A stretch of DNA of 64,000 bases, taken from contig JACBWW010000004.1 of NCBI GenBank assembly GCA_020086605.1, forward strand, positions 42,633,770 through 42,697,769, given 5' to 3'. The DNA comes from Lanius collurio. Its lineage: Eukaryota > Chordata > Aves > Passeriformes > Laniidae. Made by a program: the position numbers and the translations under genes. Shown piece after piece: positions 45,901-61,120 of this stretch. Under the pieces are notes generated by a model. It did no database searches. It was not told the origin of the DNA and saw only the letters and a program-made list of their open reading frames with translations. Each line of letters begins with the position of its first letter. The stretch's first letter is position 1.

Positions 45901-48900
45901 TAGAATACTAATAGCTAAGAACTGATACTCCGGATTGATTTCCCTTGGTTTTATATTGTATGTTTAGGAAAGAGAAGTTGAACACGAAGCTTTAATCCAC
46001 AGATTCTAGGTTGGTATGTTTGTTTCATAGTGTTTTGATTGCTGTATGTTCTGGTGAGCAGCAAAGAACAGCAAAATACAGCCCTCGTGTACCCTTGATT
46101 TAAAGGATGGAATCTGGTTGTCTTGCACAGAGGAGGCCAAGGAACTGTTTTCTTCTGAATTATTTCTTTCAAAAGGTGTCTGAAATAGCTGTTTTCCACT
46201 ATGCAAAATGTATATTCTCTCTCTTGCTGATGTTTTCAATCTTCCAGAGTAATTTGACACCCCAGTCTCTGACTAAATCATTTAAATTCTAGACAGGTCT
46301 TTTCTAAGAATTTTTCTTATTTGCTCACACCAAAGAGGAGAAACATCTCAAGTGAGCAGAACAGGAAATGAATTGCTGTGTGTCATTTATACCAGATTTT
46401 TGAAGCCTGCAGAAATAGCCTCTGTGGCAAGAAGGAATGGCTAATCAGCTGTTAATTTATGACTCAAAAAACCTGCCTAAAAGTACTAGTGGATATGATA
46501 GAACCTCTTAGTTCAGCTACTTGACTTGGTTTGATTTTGTGATAAATTTCATTTAAATAGATGAAGCATACATTAAGTATACATACACTTAATTTTACCA
46601 GGGCAAGTAAATTGTGCTCGATGGCTGAGGATTTACATGCATGGCTTCTGCAAACACAGTTGGTAGCTGCTTGGAGACTCGGACTTTGCAAGCAAGAGCT
46701 CTCCTTGTGGCATGGCTGTATGGATGGCAATGTCCTGCCAGAGCCACCAAATCCACCTTGGCTGTCAGAGTTAGGGAATGACTGAGCACCACTGTTCTCA
46801 GTGACCTTCCAGGCTAGGGCATCTTATCACACTTACCACAGCAGTGCACCTTGAGAGAGCAGCTTTGAGAGGTGGAATGTTCTGCAGCCTTAAGAAATCA
46901 GTTTTTCAGCCTCTGTGAGGACAGGTGGAAAAAGAAACTTGAATTCTGCCATTATAGTGTCCTGCTGAAATCCTCGAGTGCTGTCCCAGTGTTGGAAACG
47001 ACTGTAAAGAATAAGTGAAGTTGTCAGTTTTTAAAAATAATTATTTTAGATTTAAGTGGTCTAGGGAAGAGCTTTCTCTCACCCTCTTAATTTTAAAATA
47101 AACATCTTAAAATGTGCCTAAAGAAACTGAAGTTATGAACTGATTTATCTAGTTCTTGGTATGGCAAATAATGACTTCTGGCTGTGTTGACTCCTTGTGT
47201 TCTTTGAAGTGTTGGCTGTAACCAGAGGGAACAATTTGGAAACTGATGGACCATTGGTTTGTTCTATTGTGGCAGCTTTCCTTTGTTGCCATGTAAGATA
47301 ATCAGCTTCTATCTTATCTTTGCATGCCTGTACCTGGTTCAATTTACTTTGCCTTTGTATAAGTTTGGTTTAATCAGCAATGATTGTCATTGAGTTTGTT
47401 CGAATCCCAAGTTGTTTACATAAGCTTGGACTGGCCAGTGGTTGGGATTTGGAAAATTGGTCTCTGGAAACAGGCAAACTCTCAGAAGCATGGCTGCATG
47501 TGTGTGTGCACAAAGATAGGAAGTGAGAGTAGATAGAATATTCCAACTGCCTGAATCAGGACTCATAGCAATCAATTATTAAAGGCAATGCAGTGCTCTT
47601 TACATACATTACATTGTGAGGAAAAAAGCATAACTCCAACTTAAAATCATGGTTTTGCCATATTTCCAGATGTTCTGCAAGCATACTTGCAAACCTACTG
47701 GTTCATACTTTTTGCATAAACTGTTGAGGAAAAAAGATCCATGCAATAATAACTCGTGTGAGCACATGCACATGCTATTCTTTGAGACTGAAAAGAGTTT
47801 CAAACCAAAGTTCTGTGTTTTTGATATGAGCATTTGTATATTTAGAAATTTTTGTGGCTTGAAATCAGACTTTCAGATTATTGCTTCTGTTTTTTAAAAA
47901 AGGAGACATAAATCCTCCAAAGTAAGCACAGTTTTTCTAAATTGAAAGAAAGGAATATGATTTGATCATGGTCATATTCTTTTTGCTGCTGTCAATAGCA
48001 GGAATTCCCGGGTTTAGCTTTTTGTGTCTCATCCAGACTGAGGTAGTTTAGTTAAAGCCAATTTGCAGCAGAGGGAGCATCATTGCAACCTAACATTGTG
48101 TCTGTCAATGTACTTGATAACAGTTTTATCTGAGAGGAAAAGGGATTGGAAAGCTGACTTTAGGTATTCCTATAAAGGAGGGAAGATCATTTGCCTGCCC
48201 ATTGTCACGGCTGGTTGTGCATTCGAGGCAGTGTGCTCACCTTTAGGAGCTGCTGCTGCAGGGGCAGCCCTGTTTGCTGATCAGCCAGATACTGAAGCTT
48301 GGGCTCTTGGCAGATTTTGGTTCCAGGTGAGACTGAAGTGACTTAAGGGTTTTGTTGTTCCCTCCTTATTCTCTGCGTGCTGCAGTGCAGCCCCTTAGCT
48401 ACAGTATTGTGAGCAGCTGCTTCTTTGTGTGATTGAAATAGTATTTTTTGGGTTGGGCAGTACGGAGCGTCCCACTCTTGCCCTGTTTCCCAGTCTGTAA
48501 CTTGTCAGAAGTTTAATTTTTGCTGTGGGCTGTCTGGCTGTCTTGTGACTGAGACCAATCCAAGTTTGTGCCATGAAGACCCTGAGTGGCAGTGTAGTTA
48601 GAGATCAGAAGGGGTCCCCATTTCTCTCTTCCAGTGGGACAGTTAGAAGTTCTTAAGTTAAAAAATGCAGATACAAATAACTGCATAATTAGCTAAGAAC
48701 AATAATTAAAAAATTATCCGAGTTTTCTTAGTAATTGACTGCCATCAGAAAGAAAAGCAGCATGAGAAACCAGATCCTCTCAATGCCAACACTAGTAGAT
48801 AATGCCTGGTTTAATCAAAATTAAACCACCGTCTTTGCATTATTTGTCATGTTCAGTGATTGCTGCATGAAAATTACTGTGGAAATGTATTTTGATTGAT

Positions 48901-51900
48901 GAATGGGAAGGAAGGTGAAAAGCTAGGTATCTTCTAACTAAAAAGCCTTTTGAAGGTTCCTCTAGCAATAATTGGGAAAATCCAATTTCTCTTCTGAAAT
49001 GCATAGTTGGATATGGTTGGCTACTTGACAAAAATTCATTCAGTCAAGGAAGTTCTGTGGGGAGGAAAAAGACTTTGTATTTGTACTGACATTTAGGTTT
49101 TCTAATAACCAATAGAAGCAGAAGACTGTAAAGTGGCAAGCACTAATGCTCAGTGAAGACAGGTTGTGTGCAGTGGAGAAATAAAGAGCTGTGAAATGTA
49201 TACAGAGAAGTTATGCATTTTTTCAATTTGGGCAGGCTTTCCTGGGATAGGCCTTCTCTCTTTTCCTATCATCCTTCCAGTATGACATTTCCAGCCTATC
49301 TCTCATGTTTGCTTTCCTCCAGGAAAAGAATTATCCTGCCTATAAAAGTTTCAGATAAATGATCTTAAGAAAACCACTAAGTGCAGTATTGGCATTTCTG
49401 TGTCTCTGTCAAATGGTTGATTGGGCAATTCTGGCACACTTCCTTGCCCTGGCTCCTCAAGTGCCAGGGAAAAAACGTGCAAGGCTGTGTAGATAGGCCT
49501 CTTTCAAGGCTTTCATTGCAGCTGAATCAAGAGCTGAGATTCAATTGCAGTGAACTAATTAGGCTGAGCTCCAAATGCCTGAGCTCTGGATGCATTACAA
49601 ACAACGGTGCCAACATATGCTGTAGGGAGCTGTGCACAAGCACAGTGCTTAGCTGACTTTAAACTTGGCAGTACCTCACTAATTTGGTGTGTTAATAGAT
49701 TGTTTAACGTGCATTAGTGGCTGAGCACAAAAGTTGTGAACACTTGCTCATTCAGTTCCAGATGGAAAACAGTGTCTTGTTGGGGGCAAGGTGTTTTCTG
49801 CCTGCCAACAAGAGGTCCAGCGTGTTTCAAATGTCTTGGAGAGTTGCCAGATGCAAATAGACCTGGTGGGGAGGCTGAGTTACAGCAGAATGCGGAGACT
49901 GGTGAGTTTTTAGGTGAGGTACTAACCCCTCCTTGTGCAGTCATGCTTCATCTGGCATAATGACCTGTGAGAGCCATTATAATACCAGCCATGGGAGAGC
50001 ACTGGCATTTGCAAGGCTCTGCTACAGGAGTAGTTGATGTATTTTTACCTTCTACCAGGAAGATATATATGTGAGAGTACATTTATCTCTCTGTCTATAG
50101 TAACACTGGGAGTATTAAATGCTTTAATATTTAATATGAATTTTACTGTGTATTTTTTAGACAGTGATTGGGTTTTTTTAATGTAGAAAATTCTAAAGCT
50201 GCTCCAAATAAACAGTTTTCTCTGGCCTCCAGATTGTGCATACCTGGAAGACCAGAGAGGTGCTTGGTGTGAGCTTTTCCCTTGTCTGACATGACCAATT
50301 TTTGAGGATATATGGACTTTCTCCTTCTTTTCCCTACTTCATGGTACAGAATAGTAAAATAAAAGCTATTTTCTATGTTCAAGGATCTGTAGGAAACTGC
50401 ACACAGTGCAAAGCAGGGCCTGAGTAAGTGTATAAGTAGTTTAAAATAAAAAAAAAAAAACAAAAAAACCCAAACTTCCAACACCAGAATGCAATCAAAA
50501 CCCCCAAAACAACAACAAAACCCAAAATACTGTCCCACATTTCCTAAATGGTAGTTTCCTTCCTTAACAACCACACTTTTCAACAGAAAACGTGGAACCT
50601 GGAAACATTACAATAAAACATAGGCACAGGGGAAGCCAGTGATTTACTAAAGCTTAGTACAACCACTCTGACAACAGCCAGGTTTTGTTTTGTTGTTTTG
50701 TTTTCTAAACTGCTTTAGTGCCAGAACTGCCAGTTGAGTGAGGTAACAAGCACACATTTGGTCAAAACTGACTGAATCTCTTTAGACTTTAAGAAAGAAG
50801 TCTGGTACTTTTTTCAAAGAATAAATCAAGAACCAGGTCTGCAGACTTGGAATTTTATCATTTTGAAAGTGATAAACTGCCGGAAGTAGGAAATTATATT
50901 GTGGGCTGTTAGGTGGCCTTTAGATATTCCTAGCAAGGTGCCCAAAATACGTATTTTTATTTTCTCTCATGTGTTCTTCATAATCAATGTGATGATTTGA
51001 TATTTTATGAAAAACGTTAACCAAAGTCAAAATAAGCCTAGGACAGGGCTTCTGGATCCTTTTAAGCTTCTTCTGCTTCCACAAATATTGATGTGGATCT
51101 TTGAATTTTTTATTAAAGCTCTCAGTAGGAGCATACATCTTATATATGTTTTTCTAATGCCAGTGGACCTACGAGACACCATTTGACAATGCAATTTTGT
51201 CACATTTGTAATAGAAAACTGGATTTTTTTACTCTGAACTGTAAAATCCCTGTTTGCATTCTGCTGAGGTTATTTAAAAAGTAAATGCTTTGTTGTATAA
51301 CTACTATTTACTTCAAATGAGAAATATACTGTTTTTAGTGAACTAAGATCTTGGAATAGTAGAAAATAACTTTGTTTATCCTAACAAGTTGTGCTCTTGA
51401 TCATAATATATTAATTTTACTCTTAAAAATAGAGTATAGGTTTTCTTTTGCAGTAATAGGAAATAGAATACATTTGTTAGCGTAATATTTGATTTGATTC
51501 TTAAGAGTTTATCATCGTGTTTAACTTATCTATGTGAATAGCTATTTGCTGTCTAGTTGGAGCAATTAGTAAAGATAAAAGGCAAGGACCAACTAGTAAA
51601 GAGAAAAACCTACATATACTCATCTCTGAAATTAGAGCAATTAAAACTGCTTGCCAGGCATTATGCACAGGATGTATAGAAATTATTTAAAATTATTTTA
51701 TTTATAATAAGGCTATTTTTTTCCTGAAACACTAAGCATCTTACAGTGCTAATTCTGTATGAACTTTTACTTTGTCTAGGTGACATTGCAGTGCTAATAT
51801 TGCATACTTTTATATGGGTTGGATAGTACAGAAAATTGGGTCACAGTTTCAGGACAGAATGTAAATCACCCACCAGGTAACTTCCTTGGATTCTCTCCAA

Positions 51901-54900
51901 AGACACCAGGTTTAATAGCAGAGGCAAGGATTACAGAGCTCTTGCTCATCCCTTGTACAACAAAGGCTGAGGTCCTTGTAGGGAATGTATTTTCTTTCTG
52001 CAGAGTAAGGAATTGCCTTCAAAGAATATGTTTGTTCCTGCAGCAGCTATCACCTTCCCCATGTCACCCAAAAACGAGCTGGACTGGGCTAGAATCTTCT
52101 TTTCCGTGATAAGCTGGAGGGCACCACAGCTGAAGTAAAGGTGCCTCATGTCTTGTAGGGATGTTGACAAGTAGAGCAAAGGAAAATGAATACAGGAAAT
52201 GGTTGCTGCTGCTAATCTCATTCTTGCACCCTTCAAATGCCTGTGCCCAATTATTTGTGCAGGGCAGTGGAGATAGGGGAAGAGACAAGAGCAAAGATCT
52301 TCCATCCTGTGGCTTCAAGAAGTAGAGAATGTCCTGTGCTGATTCTGTTAAGAATCAGTGGTCTTTGTATTCTTGTACTGTGGCTTTATCTGGTCTTTAC
52401 AAACTTCAGCAAATAAGGTCCTATTTTTTTCCCCTAATATAAATCTAGTTGAGGCTATTTGTTTTTCACCTCTGTCTCAGAAGACACTAAAATGTAGTCA
52501 AACCTGACAATGAGTAAATAACTAAACATGTATTGCTTTATTGTAGTGTGAGTAAACTTCATGTGATTGTATGCTGTTATCTTAGCTGCAATCCATAAAG
52601 TATTGATAATTGGTTATCTCAGCCCTTCACACTAAATAAACCTGCTCTCTTGATGTTTTCTATGTCAACAGGTCATCCAGCACCTGAGCACTAAGCTGTC
52701 TGAGCATCCTGTTTCAACAGCCTGTAAAGTATGACAGGCACAGAGTGTTTCACAGTCCTGTCAAGTGTGGGCCTTCATCGTTCTGTTCATTCAGCACAGC
52801 AGTTTGTAGATTTTATTTAATTTTCTGACATGATCTTATTTGGGCTACTACATATTCGAACTATAGAAATGAGAAAAATGCTACAAGAATAAGGGAGTAA
52901 CAGAGCTTTGACATCCTGCAGGTTTTGCAGCACATGCAAGGCTGTAAGTGTCTTTTGTTGATGGTGACCCTTCTTGGGTGTGTGGATTGCTTATTGCACT
53001 CTGGTTTTCAAACAGAGGTTATCTCTTGATGACTTCTGTGGCAGTCTTTTGTTGTGTGGCTTTAATAAAAAACATTATTCATCCATCAAGTCTCTCTGTA
53101 AAGTGAAACAGAGAAATTGAACTGACTGCAAAAATGTGATGTACTATGAGAGAGCATAATCTCTAGAAAGTTTCAGTGGGTTGTATCTGTAGGAGTAAAG
53201 GGACACCTGCTTATACTTCTGACATGAAAGTAAGAGATAACATTCAAGCAAATTTTGATGCTAGCTATTAGCTTCTGCTGAGGCTGTCTGCTCTTTCTGA
53301 CAGAAGTGTTACATCAGATGCCTTCCTCTTGAAAGAAACTGCACTTGTTTCAGGAAACCTGTATATGATCTGTTATTGCTGTTATTGAAACAGCATATGC
53401 AAAATGCCATGGGATTCTTTTCTTGAGAAGTTCTGTTGGAAATGACTTGGTAAGTAATCAAACTGTTTCTAAGAACTTCGAGGAAATCAGTCTGTTTATA
53501 TAATGTGTGCTAGCAGTCTATGTAAGCTGTTCAAAACACTCAGCCATGTGTATCTTTAGCTCCCTCCACCTCCCTGTAACAAAGTCGATCTGAGAATGCT
53601 TCTCTCTGATTGCCAAAGTGTAGTCCTGTGTCTTCCTTGGAATTGCAGTCTCTCTCCACCCCCCTCAAACGCATCTGTTAGTCTGGAATTTCATTGTCAC
53701 TGTTCTTTTCATATGGTGCCTCTTTTGCCTGCTCCTCACCCTCCCTGTGTCTCAGGTATTTTGGTGTGTAGAAGAGACTTTGTATTCTATTGAATTTGAG
53801 TCACCAGTGGCTGTCAAATACCAAAGCCATGGGAAGCTTGTGCAAGTTTAGGACAGGAACTGAAGGGAGACATTAACTCAGTTGGAGTGAAGAATCCCAT
53901 AGGCAGCAAATGATTAACTAGAATAAAATTTGTCTTCACCACTGAGATTAGCACATACCTTGTAAAATAAAACAGGTATTATAGGGCATGTCTTTTAAAA
54001 GGTATTTAGTAATTGAACTCTGCTTTGATTAAGGGGTTTTCCTATATAGTTAGGATACAGCATGGTAATGGAAGTAGTTTCTTATCTTTTGATAAATGTA
54101 GGGAAGAAAGAAATGGTTTTTAGAGGATAGTTGTAGGAACAACACTGCTTTTGCCAATGAAGGGAAGATAAATGGGAAAGCCAGGCAATGTGTGCTTTCT
54201 TTCCCCAAGTGTAAAATGACTGCTTCCTAGTAATGAGCTGAAATAAGTTTGAACTCATGGAATGAAATGGAGGAAAATAGCCTAGACAATAAGGAATAAG
54301 ATCTACCTGTAAATTCACTTCTTCCTTACAGCTCCTCCAAATGGGTATTACTGGCTGCGTTGTATCACTTTGTAGGAATGGACAAGACAAGCTGCATCAG
54401 TATCCCATGGACCTGAATGAAACAATGAGATTTACTGGCTGTAACTTTCTCTCCACTTCATATCTCTACCAAATTTGATACTAATTCAGGTAGTTTTGAA
54501 GGATGTGTCTCTGCTGCTCTCCTAGACCCAGATGTGGATTATGACTGAGCTGTGCCTGATAGATCAGCCCGTGTTAAGCAAGGAGGCAGAGGGAATGCAT
54601 GTGCAAAAACCCTGCACTTGTCCCAGCTGATGGGGTGTGAGCTGTTTCTGGCCCAAAAGCTCGATAGCTGCTGCAGCATAGGGTTGTGCCTGTACTGGCA
54701 AAGGGCTTGTTCCCATAGGTAGGCACCAACACTCCTAGCTGGCGCTGGGACCAAAGCCTGACAGAGGTTGTGACTGCCCCTAACTGGGTAGATACCCTCC
54801 TGTGTGCTATAGCATGATCTTCTAGAGCAGGGATCTTCATGCCTTATGTGTCCTTACATCATCTAGTGCTCTGGGAATACTGATGGCCTCTAGGATGAAG

Positions 54901-57900
54901 TGACAATACATGCAGGTGGCCAATCTGTGCTTCTGAGTTTACCCCTGGTACTTCTCTGGTACCTTGGAGCGCTTTGCTTTCAGTACCCTTGAATAAGTGT
55001 GAATGCAGTGGCATCAGGGATTGGCCAACAACTCTATCATAAATAAGGTTTTTAGCCTTCTTACCCCCTGAGTCACAAGTTCAATGGAAGTTGGAGGCTG
55101 TTTGTTCTAGATGTGGTAAATAACACAATCTGACTGCTCTCTCCTCTGGCACCCATGTCTAAAGCTGTTATCAGCACTGCTGTGGCATGTTTGATTTAGG
55201 GGCAAATTGGCACCTCTCTGACAAGTGCTGGAATGTCCCAGTCTGTCCTTGGGGTGTTGTTGGCATCTTTCACACCAATAAACCCCCATCAACAGTCGTG
55301 ATTATGGGCAAACACCAGCCAAGTGCACAAAAGCGCTTATCGCCTGCTAGGCTGTGCATTCATAAAAAGCAAAGCCATAAAAATCTCCAGTGGCTGGCAT
55401 TTCCAGAGCTTTCTGTTAGACTTTAAAAGAAGTCCTGAAGAACACAGGCTTCTTATCAATTTTAATTGCTGGGCAGTGGAGGACTGCCGTTTGTTTAACG
55501 TCATCTTATGTTAGCAACTCTGACACTGTGTTGCAGAGATGTTTCTGGTGAGCTACATTCTGCTGAATGCAAAATTAAATTCAGCAGAAATCCTTTGTTT
55601 TCAGGGAGAACTCAGGTAGAACAATTGAATCCAACAGGTAAAGAAATGCAAAATGGAGTGATAAGAACAGATTGACTGGAGGTGCATAAGACAATGTGAA
55701 GATGTTGAATTTTAGAAAGCTGGGGTTTAGTTGTTTAGATGCTGCTGTATTGTGATTACTTTTCATTGGTGTTGAAACTAGGTTTTGTATTACCTAATCC
55801 TTTTTGATGGCATTTTTAAACGTTGCAGTAGTGCTTATAATAAAAACAGAAAAACGTGAGAGTTAATTTTCAGTGAATGGTCCTGTATTCGTGGAACACA
55901 CTATTAGCCAAAATTCATGCCACCTTTAGGGAAGTGGGCCAGAGATAAAATCACTTCGAACAGTTGCACCAACATTTGTAGATGGCTTTGTCTGTGAGAT
56001 TTTGTTTTTGAAATGAGCTTGTTGGATTTGAGCAGGCATTAAGTTCCACAGTGGTCTACAACAGTATCAATACAAAGTGATAGATGGGCAGGTTTCTGAG
56101 ATGTGAAGAAATCATTTCAAATGTAATTAAAAGTGCATCTGAGCTACTTTAAAGAAAAATAGTAGTAAGAAAATTCCTTGGATTTAGCTTGGAAATTACT
56201 CTGGAACTGCAACTTTAAAATAAGAAGATGATATTAAAAAATGTGTATTTTATGGCAGCTGCCATGGAGCAGATTGACAGCAGTTAGCTAATCAGGAGTA
56301 GCTGCAATGGGAACTACTTCTCTGATCTCAGGTCTACTCCTTAAGTAGCAGGTGTATCCCATCTGTCTCTGCTGTGGTTTTCACACATGGCTGCAGAAGG
56401 TATGTTGGAATGTCCCTAGCTGACTCGGAATGAGGCCTGAATTAACTTGCTTTCTGTAGCAGCTTGAAAGTCTTTAAATGAGACTTGAGCAGAAATAACC
56501 AATTCTAGGAGTGTGACTGTGGCTGTTTGCATTTAATTTTTCACCCTTTTGTTAAGATGGTCAAGGAAGCCCCTTGTTTTGATGGATAATTTGTTGGCAA
56601 CTGTCTTATTGCTAAAGAAGTTGGGTAAGGGGAACAAAAATAATGTGTAGAACAGACGAGGTGGCACTTAAAAGAATTGGTAAAAGGGCATCCTTATTTT
56701 GGTGGCCTCCATGTAAATGTAGAGAATAGATACCATTGCCTCTTCTAGAAACTCCTACACTTCTGGTAGGTGAAGTAGCAAAGACAGGACAATTTTTCTA
56801 TTTTTGTTACTGTTGTATGGGTATAGGTCTTCATTTGAAATTCTTTTTTCTTCAGCATTTTTATTTATCTGTTTTGTGTGTATGAGCTTCTTTGGACTCT
56901 TGGGAGAGCAGTTGTGCATTAGATTAGGAAAAGCAGCAATGAGAAGCTAGAGTAGTTGTTTACTTTCTGTGTTAAAAGTCTGTCTACACTTGAAGTGGAA
57001 GGAAATTGCTTTTCCTTGTTGCTAGTTGCCAGGATTTGTGTTGGTTTTGTTTTTTTCTTTTTTTTTTTTTCTTTTTCCTCCTGCATGAGGAATTTATAGT
57101 TGAAACTGCCTTGGCTTATGAATTGCTGAGCTATCAATGTGTCTACAGTTAGCTTATGGAGAGGAACACTCCTGCTGGAATAATGCATAGCCAAGCTACT
57201 GCTGGCTGGCTACTTGTGTGTGATTAAACAGAAGCAGGAGCTGGAATCGGTCGATTTTCAAGTGGTCACCAGTTCATGTCTTTTAATTCAGAGTATCCTG
57301 GCAGTGCTTCTGTTCTGCTGCCTTTGTTTAGATGGATGGGAGGTGTGGAGTTTTTCACTTCTTGCCTTGATTTTTGTCTGCTATTTCCTCACATTTGTTA
57401 GCTTTTCTTTTTCTCATGAAATGAGAGATGTTTACCTTTCAAGAAAAAAAATCTTTCTAAGCATTCATGCTTCCAGCCAGGGAATGGATTTGCAGTTTTG
57501 TCTACAGCAAGCAGTTCCTGTTACTCATGAAACGGGAGTGGCTTTTTAATAAAGGTGCCAGATCTCTGCTATGCAATTACCATAAAATAACCTGTGCAGC
57601 AATTCTGTACTGTGAGCAGCTTGACAACCAAATGCTTTTTGAATTGCTTGTAAGCTCTGGTGTGGAAATAAATTCTGAAGAGCAAACTTTAATGCATAAT
57701 GCATGCCCTTTTTCTAGATTGGAAAAGCTCTCCTTAACGCTGTGTGTTATACAAATGCATCTACATAACCAGCCTTGTTAGCCAGGAGACTTGTTGGGAG
57801 TTCAAGGAATATGAGCTCTGCAGAAGGTATGGTGCACATAGCTATGAATACGTATTTTGAATAATTGGGTGAACATTGACACCTATTGAAAGGCACCAAG

Positions 57901-57985
57901 TCTTTCAGGCCTGCAATGATATTAGATATTCTGTAATCTGTTTTGAGCACAGCTGATCTTTTAAACAGTTGTACTGTCAGGTTGC

Positions 57986-57990
<5 letters not shown>

Positions 57991-58022
<32 letters not shown>
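57991..58022. repeat. (TG)16 microsatellite
   Basis: Sixteen uninterrupted TG units in KCNQ1 intron 1; likely length-polymorphic. Confidence 0.97.
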
Positions 58023-58026
<4 letters not shown>

Positions 58027-58778
58027 GCTTACCAAAAAACCACACTGCTTCATGGTGGAGGTTGCTAGGTACTTGGGCAATGCAAACAATAAATAATAGG
58101 GATAATGCTGGAGTCTTCTGATGCAGTGTAACATGAGACAGCCTCCACAGTAGTTGCTCTATTTTCCCTAGCCTCGAGCAGAACTGTCTTTAAGGCTGGG
58201 GCTCATCCTTTCAAAGCTGAGTGCAGTGCATGGAATGAAAGGTATCATAAGCAACTGAAAGATGTTAGTGGTGGGTGGTTATGAAAGGAACCTTGTTTGG
58301 TTCAGTTCAGCCCAGGGAGTTGAAGCCTCTGTCCTGGGCAATGTGTAGCCCAACAGCCCAACCACCAGGATGGGGCTCCTGAGAAACTCTGTTTCTGAGC
58401 TCTTCCAGGGAGTTATGAAGGACAATCTGTTTTGCTTCCAGAGACTTCTTTTCTTTTTGTTTTAACTTGTATTTCAGCTTTAATTCTTCTCTGTAGGTGG
58501 AAGTCTTGCTTATTTCAGTGTAATGAAATATTTGAAATGCTGAGTATTTAAAAAAAGAGTAGTAAAAAATTGCTGTATAAATGTTCATTCAGAGAGTACT
58601 TAAGCATACTTTATTCTCTGATGAGATGCACTCTCATTTGTTTGTCATCATCTTGACCTGTGAGTCAAGGGCCTGCCAAGTGCATGTTTTCTCTGATTGT
58701 TAGGAAAAGCAGGAGGAGAAATAGAGAGTGGAGAAGGGGCAGAGGTGTGTGTAGTACCAGCTAAAGCAGTGAAGTTAA

Positions 58779-58795
58779 ACTGATAAGTTATCAGT
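58779..58795. promoter_or_regulatory. Palindromic double GATA motif
   Basis: The sequence actgataagttatcagt is a palindrome with 8-base arms and a single central base. It places two WGATAR motifs (TGATAA and its inverse TTATCA) back to back in KCNQ1 intron 1. Binding by a GATA factor is only inferred. Confidence 0.35.
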
Positions 58796-61120
58796 GTGGT
58801 GGTGAAATTAACCCATCAGGTAGGTTATTAATGAAGAGCACTCCAAGGTCTCAAAACATTGTGGGCCAGATAACTGCAGTAACACACTGGAAAGCACTTG
58901 TTCATCGTTTTCCTTTACCATCCCCTTATGTGTTTCCACAGCATAGAAAGTCTCTAGGGTGTGATTAGAGGCTGAGACAGGGATGTAAAATATTGGAAAG
59001 CCTCCTCAGTGTTTGCTGAATGGAGCTACCACACCTAAAGACTGCTGTCTGCATTCTTCTATAATCCTCTAGCTCCTGAGCCGTTTAAAAGCTGTGATTT
59101 CAGGTGTGTGAAGAAGACTTTTATGAATCTATTACTATGCAGTTTTCAGGCAGCTGTCAGGAACCATCTCTCTGGTAAGTCTAAAGTTTCAGTAAATAAG
59201 AGGCCCCAAAAATCAAACTAATTCCTCCTCCAAGAAAAATATTCTGCCAGGGTTGACCTTAAAGAAGCCCAGAACCCATCATTAATTTTTGCCTGTACCT
59301 TCTCTCACATCCCTTTAAAACATCTGTGCCCCTGCAGTACAGTGACTGTTTATTTATTTGCTGGTGACTGGGCATTGTGTGTGTCCTGTGTGCTCAGAAT
59401 GGCATGTGGCTAACTTTTTGCTTGCTGGCAGAGGGTTTTCTTGACTCACCTTGAACTTGGTGCTGTAAGTTTCTGTGCTACCTGGCAGATAGGTTTGCAT
59501 ATGCATGCAATTGCAGTGGAACTCTTTACTAGGTTGGTCATCACCTCCCCATATCTCCCATTACACAAGGCTTCCTAAGCTTAAATTTGCTGTCTACATC
59601 ATTACACCTTAGCTCCTCCTATCTATAAACAGTGTTTGAGACCCTGTTGTGAACCTCTTCTTTGCTTTGTTTGAAAGAGAGTGCCCAGAAACAGAGAAAG
59701 CAATGTGTTTCCTTTTGGGTCAAACTAAAAATGGGTTTGGAACTCGATATGAATATGAAATACTATTAAATTAGGGATATTTAACAATTTTTTTTTACTT
59801 GAGAATGTGTGAACTGTGGCAAAGATCAGATCCTTTGTGGTGCCTAATACAAAGAATGGCCAGGAGTTTGGTTTTTGGTGTGCTTTTGGGTTAGCAAAAC
59901 TTCAGGGGGTGAACTTAAAGTAGTAGTTGTACTTTTGTATCTAGAATATAAATAACACATTGTGTGTACTGGACAGATTTTCTAATTGACTTTTATAAAC
60001 TGTGGGTGACATTTTCATTGCTGGTAAGACAACACAGTTTTGCTGGCAGTTAAAGATATCTGTGCACTTAGGAGTTTGGGAGGAAAAACTATCCTGAATA
60101 ACATAAAAAAACACCCCAAAAACCAAAAACAAAGCTAAAATACTAAAGAGGAAAAAGTTATTCTTCTTTAAGCATAAAACAAGGCAAATACGTAAAGTCC
60201 TTGCCTTGGTATTCACTGCTCAGCATTACAGCTAACACAGGAAAGTAACTACATGTCTCAGTTTTTAGTAGCTTCTCTAGTTCATATACTAAATATCTAG
60301 AAGGTTCTGATTTTGCCACATAGTGATTTTTCTTGCCAAGCTGCACTGAGAATGAAATCATTGACGTTGTTGACTTAAATCTTGACAGTTGAAACTTTCA
60401 AGGTTACCTGTCATTGTGTAATCTAACTATTTTTTGCATTTTTTTGGGATGATGGGGAAACAACTATGTGTAAATCTAGTTTAAAGTTGTACAGTAGCTA
60501 AGGTGACAAAGTTGGAGGGATGAAGAAAAACTTGTATTAAAATAATCTGGGCTGAATGGCTATGATTTGGTATTCTTCAGGTGTTTAGAACCAGAACACC
60601 CTTTACATCCTGTAAAGACAGTTTTGCTGATAGTGAAAACTGACTCAAAATGTTAGATTTTTTAAAAATTATTTTTCTAGAATAACATAAAAGCAGAGCT
60701 AGAGAAGCTAATTCATGTTTTTCTTACCTTTTGTTTTCTATTTTCGGCATCCATTTTTCTTTCAGGGGAGGGTATGTTGAGAGAGAAAAAGGAAAGCAAG
60801 TAGAAATTCTAGTAGCTTTAGCCTTGTGATGAGACCTTCTAGAACAACTGCTCAGTTTAAACAGTTGTGAATTTTTCCCTTTATTAATGAAACATGCAAC
60901 ACAAAATAAATGCAAGCTAATGATTGAAAAGCCAAAAGAAAATTGTTCAACAATTGAAAATCATCCTTAGGTAAGTTGTACATACTTGTGCTCATCAATT
61001 TGAAGAGATTTGGGTATGCATTCAAGTTCAATTCTAGTATTTTTCAGATAATGAACAAAAAAATTAACCAACAAAACCCAATCCTCAAAAAGACAAAAAG
61101 CTATAGAAAGACTTTTTCTG

